Both the position numbers and the translations under genes were made by a program. From the NCBI GenBank assembly GCA_003024985.2, contig PXIH01S0014107.1: 11,310 nt of DNA; one strand, written 5' to 3'. This document shows, piece after piece, positions 7,330 to 11,310 of this stretch. Source of the stretch: Euperipatoides rowelli. Its lineage: Eukaryota > Onychophora > Udeonychophora > Euonychophora > Peripatopsidae. Position 1 is the stretch's first letter, and every line of letters starts with the position of its first letter. Below the pieces are notes generated by a model, which was given only the letters and a program-made list of their open reading frames with translations, searched no databases and had not been told where the DNA came from.

Positions 7330-8136
7330 ATGTGCAATAGTTTATAATTATAAGAATTATTGCATTTCCATTGACATAGGTACACAATTCCTATAATAAA
7401 CGGCAACGCTATCCAAAGATATCCATCGCATTACATGGCATAAAAGCTTTTGTGAGTTTCATATCATTTGAAAGACGGATAAGTAGTTTTTATATAAAAT
7501 TAAATGATTAAGAATAAAGAGAGTGAAAAAAATCATGATAAACAGTAAGATTTTTTTTTTTTGACCTGGAATGGAAGGGGTTAAGACATAAACAGAGATT
7601 TGTTTTAAAGAAGGAAAATAATAACTTTTATCATCGACTTATACAGAAAGAGGACAAACAATTCAAATGAGGAGAAAAAAGCCATCTCATTTTTCATTTA
7701 TCAGTTTTCTNGCAAGACTAAGAATTGCACTTAAATTTTCAGAAAATGAAAAATACAAAAGAAATGTCAAAAATAATAAGTATATATCAAAATATAAAAA
7801 TAATAATAATAATAAAGAATCGAAATAAAGAATTTCTTGAAAATATTAAATCATTTTTTCTTAGTTCATAAAAATAAAAGTATTCTTCAGTTGTTTCAGT
7901 ACAGGAGAGAAGGGGTTAATTAACTGTGTATTAGGTGACACGTACAGTAATAATTCTTTCCTGAGATAATTCTGTGCTCATTAGAATTTTTTAATTGATT
8001 ATGATTATATTGATTAACTAATATTTTAATACTGCAGTCAATAACAATCGCAACGCTTTCACTTTTATCACGAGCTACCAGCATCACTAACCTTTGATAT
8101 GATGCCTGCCTGTCTCATGGCAAAAACAAGAATTAA
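7330..8136. other. AT-rich spacer with small repeats
   Basis: An imperfect palindrome (TGCAATA ... TATTGCA) spans 7333-7364 immediately outside the Harbinger MITE. A T run lies near 7551-7562, and a (TAA)5 microsatellite lies at about 7801-7815. An ambiguous base occurs at 7711. The phrase AAGGGGTTAA occurs twice (near 7575 and 7911). No gene was recognised. Confidence 0.5.
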
Positions 8137-8325
8137 TGGCAAATAGATTATATTTCTATTGAAAGAGAAGAGGAGAGCGATCTCGAGAAGGAATCCATTA
8201 ATCATTTGGAGAGGAAACTAAACATCCTATCTGATTTCAGATATGGTATATTAATTTCTAGAATTACATATGGAATTAAGTTAAAATATTATAATTATTT
8301 GATAACTTCAGTCTTATGCCCTCAT
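8137..8325 (+). other. 63-codon stop-free, charged frame without ATG; unrecognised
   Basis: Between TAA at 8134-8136 and TAA at 8326-8328 the plus frame is open and includes IEREEESDLEKESINHLERK, a Glu/Lys/Leu pattern that could form a short coiled coil. The DNA there is purine-rich (about 8159-8218). No convincing acceptor and donor pair was found, and the second half becomes ordinary AT-rich I/Y/L/K sequence. It is either an exon fragment or chance. Confidence 0.15.
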
Positions 8326-8389
8326 TAAACAATATATCAATAATCAAATCGGTGCTATCAAGATCAATATTAATATTTAAAAATTCATA

Positions 8390-8424
8390 GAATAAACAGT
8401 CTTCATAATGGAATAAACAGTCTT
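8390..8424. repeat. Short tandem duplication, 21-bp period
   Basis: GAATAAACAGTCTT occurs at 8390-8403 and again at 8411-8424. Confidence 0.7.
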
Positions 8425-8429
8425 TTATT

Positions 8430-10440
8430 CAATTTTAATGATGTGCTTGCTTGGAATTTATTATCCAGGCTCAAAATTTCACAGAATACAAAATGAAATA
8501 AAATATAGAGAGCTAATAGGGATACATAACCCTGTGAACAAAGATTGAGGGTGGGGCTGTCAATGTATGTTTACAATAATTGTAAGAAAAAAAATGAAAT
8601 GAGGACATCACTCTGTTATCAAAGGTGACAGGTACATTATATAATTAAGCTGGCATAAACCAAATTTGTAAAGCGAATATACTGTAGATAGGACACTTTA
8701 TTCACAACCTATACTGTCTATATACAATATAAGTATAACTAAGAGAGCCAGTAACTAAAATATATACATTACAATGATTAGTTCAGAAGAGTCCTAATCA
8801 TGGGATACACAATCGGCGTTAGAACATAGTAGACTGTCGGAGGTATGAAGGCGGCTAACTACAATGGGGGAGGGGGTAATAATTATCTGAGGAGATAGCG
8901 AACAGGGTCTGTTAAATCAAATGAGTCCTTCCTTAGCAGACATATTAATCAAGTTCAAGTCACTTTGAGCTGGACAGTAAATAAACGAAGAGTGAACCAT
9001 CAGCTGGGTAGACGTTCTGTTTAATAAAGAGGGATTTAGGTCAGTACGGTTCTTGTCATCTTAGAAAATGAATGTTCAATCCCTTTTTTATACCAATTTT
9101 TTGTTCGGCGAAGTATCATTTCATGTTATTGTTTGGTTGATTAATGTAGAACTGTTCCTAAGTTATTTAAATTTAAATAAGGCTGGTACCCAATTAATAA
9201 GGTCATTAGTCAATTTTTGGGGTGTCTATAATAATTTCTATATAAAGTATTTATAACTATAGACCTATTTCATTAGCCTATATTATCTATATTGCAATTC
9301 ATTATTAATATATTTGCTCACATAAAATCATAGTTTAATATAATAATTTAATATACCAATTCATTTATTCTCCTTTACTATTATTTACATTATTCATTTA
9401 TGTATTCAGGTAACTTTTATTTATTGGCTCTTTTATTTGATAATAAACACTATCTACTATATTATATTCTATATTATAGTCTATCTTCTATATTCTCCAT
9501 TAATCTGCATGTTGTATACTCTGTCTGTTTGCACTCTGAACTGACCCTATTATAACCCATCCCTGATCTTTTTAATCATTTATAATAAAGAAATGCTATA
9601 TAGTATTTAACAGTAGTGAGTAGTGGTACACAACTACACCTACACCTGGTATACACAAAAGGGTCAGAAGAGTTGAAAACAACTGACAAATTTTCAGTGT
9701 GTGTTTCACAGAGAAAATAAAATATTGTACTGTATTATAAGTACTTTAGTGTTTGCACATCAATCATCATTATAATAAAAGAATAGAAATGTCAGTATTT
9801 TGATAAGGTTTGTTACTCCTCCTCAACCATTCATCATAGCTCAATAATGTTCGATTTACTTGAAAGCGCTGCTAAATTTATAATGCTGCTATTAATTGTA
9901 TTTATGAAATCATTTTGAAATCAAAATGTAAATGTAAATAATTACATAAATTTTACATGTGACAGAAATTATCCTGTGAACAAATGGTAGTCAGTGATCC
10001 ATGAAGAGTTAATAGAAAATCTTAGCTCAATTTGTTTAAGGACAAAGTTAAAGCTTGAACTTTCATTTATTAAAGAACTGTTTCTTTTACAGAGATAAGA
10101 ACCTTCAAGCAAAAGATTAGTAATGGTGAATTTTGAAAAGCTAAACTCTAGTTATTTTAATATTTAGCTATTAAACAGAATAGAATAATGGATAGAAGGT
10201 CATGTATCTCAGATGAGGGTCTTTTTTTGATATACATATCAAGCTTAATATTAATAATGCATCGACTTTATGTTTAGAATAACAAAAATAATGCAAGTAT
10301 ATATTATATTGCACTTATTTCTAAGTTTAATAATTTTATTTTATTTATCCTCCTATATTAAAATCTAATTTCCTTTGATATATTTTCACCTGTGTTAACA
10401 GTTGAGTTTTACGGCATAATGTAGCCCAGACTTAGAATGA
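8430..10440. other. Two kilobases of AT-rich DNA, no gene recognised
   Basis: Stop codons are frequent in all frames. A low-complexity CTATATT-type stretch lies near 9455-9500. The longest ATG-initiated frame (9068-9256, starting MNVQSLFYTN) has no recognisable domain. A good acceptor-like CTGTTTCTTTTACAG ends at about 10092, but no supporting exon was identified. No transposon terminus was seen. Confidence 0.5.
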
Positions 10441-11192
10441 GCGGACATTTTTGTCTTTGCCATTTATCAGTTTTTCTTATTTACAAACATTTTCAGAGCA
10501 TGGAGAAAGAGGAAATATCTATCAGTGAGTTATCATATAAGTGACACTGATTAAATTTACTTGCATTAAAAATTTCTGTCACCCATGTTTATGTACATTT
10601 TCCGAGCATGGAAAAAGAAAATGTCTTTCAGTGAGTTTAACATACAAGTGATGTTCTGATCAAATTCATTTGTAATAAAATGTATTCACTTATCCATCTT
10701 TATTGCATTTTCAGGACATGGAGAAAGAGGAAATATCTATCAGTGAGTTATAAGTGACTGATTAAATTCACTTGCGTTAAAAATTTCTGTAACTTAAATG
10801 TCTTTTTGTACATTTTCAGAGCATAGAGAAAAAGGAAATATCTATCACTGAGTTTACCATATGTTTAATTAATTTGCATTAAAAATGTCTTTGTCACTTA
10901 TCTCTCTTTATGTACATTTCCAGAGCATGGATAAAGAGGAAATATTTATCAGTGAATTATCTTTCAAATGATATTGATTAAATTCACTTGCGTTAACAAT
11001 GTATTTGACACTTATCTGTCTTTATGTACATTTTCAGAGCATGTAGAAGGAGGAAATATCTATCAGTGAGTAAACATAAAAGTGATGCTCTGATCAAATC
11101 CATTTGCATTAAAAATGTATTGGCCATTTATCCATCTTTAAGTACATTTTTAGAGCATAGAGAAAAAAAATTATCTATCAGTGGGTTCTCAT
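10441..11192 (+). repeat. Tandem array of ~110-bp units carrying microexon-like blocks
   Basis: Seven units follow one another with periods of 104-116 bases. Each has a 26-28-nt core resembling AGCATGGAGAAAGAGG then AAATATCTATCA, preceded by a T-rich ACATTTTCAG and followed by GTGAGT. Cores lie at 10497-10524, 10605-10630, 10715-10742, 10820-10847, 10924-10951, 11038-11065 and 11154-11180. AG just before and GT just after are both present in units 1, 3, 5, 6 and 7. Unit 2 has CCG instead of CAG, and unit 4 has CTGAGT instead of GTGAGT. Spacers contain branch-point-like TGAT(T/C)AAA. In one frame the core reads SMEKEEISI, but 28 nt is not a multiple of three and unit 6 has TAG in that frame. 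A partial unit seems to precede the first core. It may be a plain minisatellite or a tandemly duplicated exon. Confidence 0.75.
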
Positions 11193-11310
11193 TAGGGATG
11201 CACCGATTAATCAGCAGGTAATCGGTAATCGGCCTAATCGGCTCTTTTCCGATTAATCGGTAAAATCGGCATGTTTTTGCCGATTAATCGGCTTTAATAA
11301 TCACCCATTT
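11185..11310 (+). mobile_element. hAT transposon terminus, continuing past the window
   Basis: TAGGGATGCACCGATTAATC at 11193-11212 is a typical hAT-type terminus (TAGGG(A/G)TGCACCGAT). Behind it lies a dense set of subterminal repeats: TAATCGG motifs, with the perfect palindrome CCGATTAATCGG at 11249-11260 and 11280-11291 and a near copy at 11203-11214. Such repeats are usual transposase-binding sites of hAT elements. The preceding octamer GTTCTCAT (11185-11192) is the expected target copy. The insertion interrupts the last tandem unit 12 bases after its core. No transposase is reached before the window ends. Confidence 0.75.

Noticed and set aside
10078-10115. Strong acceptor-like tract TGTTTCTTTTACAG followed by a possible 27-nt exon
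   Set aside because: The following bases contain an early TAA and the donor candidate is weak; single acceptor-like tracts are frequent in T-rich DNA.
10441-11192. CRISPR-like array of spaced repeats
   Set aside because: The spacers are themselves repeats of one another, unit length varies, and the sequence is clearly animal DNA; this is a tandem repeat.
11024-11221. 65-residue plus-strand frame
   Set aside because: It crosses two tandem units and the hAT terminus, so it is an accidental frame across unrelated structures.

Overview
This looks like intergenic or intronic DNA from an animal nuclear genome, probably an invertebrate or other aquatic metazoan. It is strongly AT-rich, full of A/T runs, and contains no confident full-length protein gene. 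The recognisable content is cut-and-paste DNA transposon debris from at least three superfamilies (hAT, PIF/Harbinger, and a probable pogo/Tigger-like Tc1-Mariner end). Every species-level statement is inference. Nothing resembles bacterial operons, ribosome binding sites, CRISPR or phage genes.

Layout. 1-345: a GC-richer structured stretch with overlapping hairpins and weak tRNA-promoter-like boxes on the minus strand. Part of it recurs in opposite orientation near 6723-6802. 1117-1434: a complete short hAT-type non-autonomous element with a diverged 8-bp duplication. 1715-1832: a decayed pogo/Tigger-like end. 1904-1987: a foldback. 2118-2300: a candidate 3'-terminal exon (acceptor, short open frame, stop, AATAAA). 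2669-3043: the longest stop-free stretch of the window, with no ATG at its start. 3657-4317: a GC-rich transposon-end-like patch followed by a nearly loopless inverted repeat of about 370 bp. 4617-5352: a PIF/Harbinger-derived element with TTA duplications that still carries a broken remnant of a MADF/Myb-like ORF. 6261-6330: a hAT left end. 7001-7326: a second Harbinger-type MITE flanked by TAA. 7330-10440: mostly featureless AT-rich DNA with a few small repeats. 10441-11192: seven tandem units of about 110 bp, each carrying a 26-28-nt block bracketed by splice-acceptor-like and splice-donor-like sequence. 11193-end: the terminus of another hAT element inserted in the last unit.

How the parts relate. 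The transposons appear to be independent insertions of different ages. The two least expected structures are the tandem microexon-like array at the right end and the long central palindrome. Both would matter mainly if transcribed: the first as alternative or mutually exclusive microexons or cryptic splice sites, the second as a double-stranded RNA hairpin. Neither function can be shown from this sequence alone.
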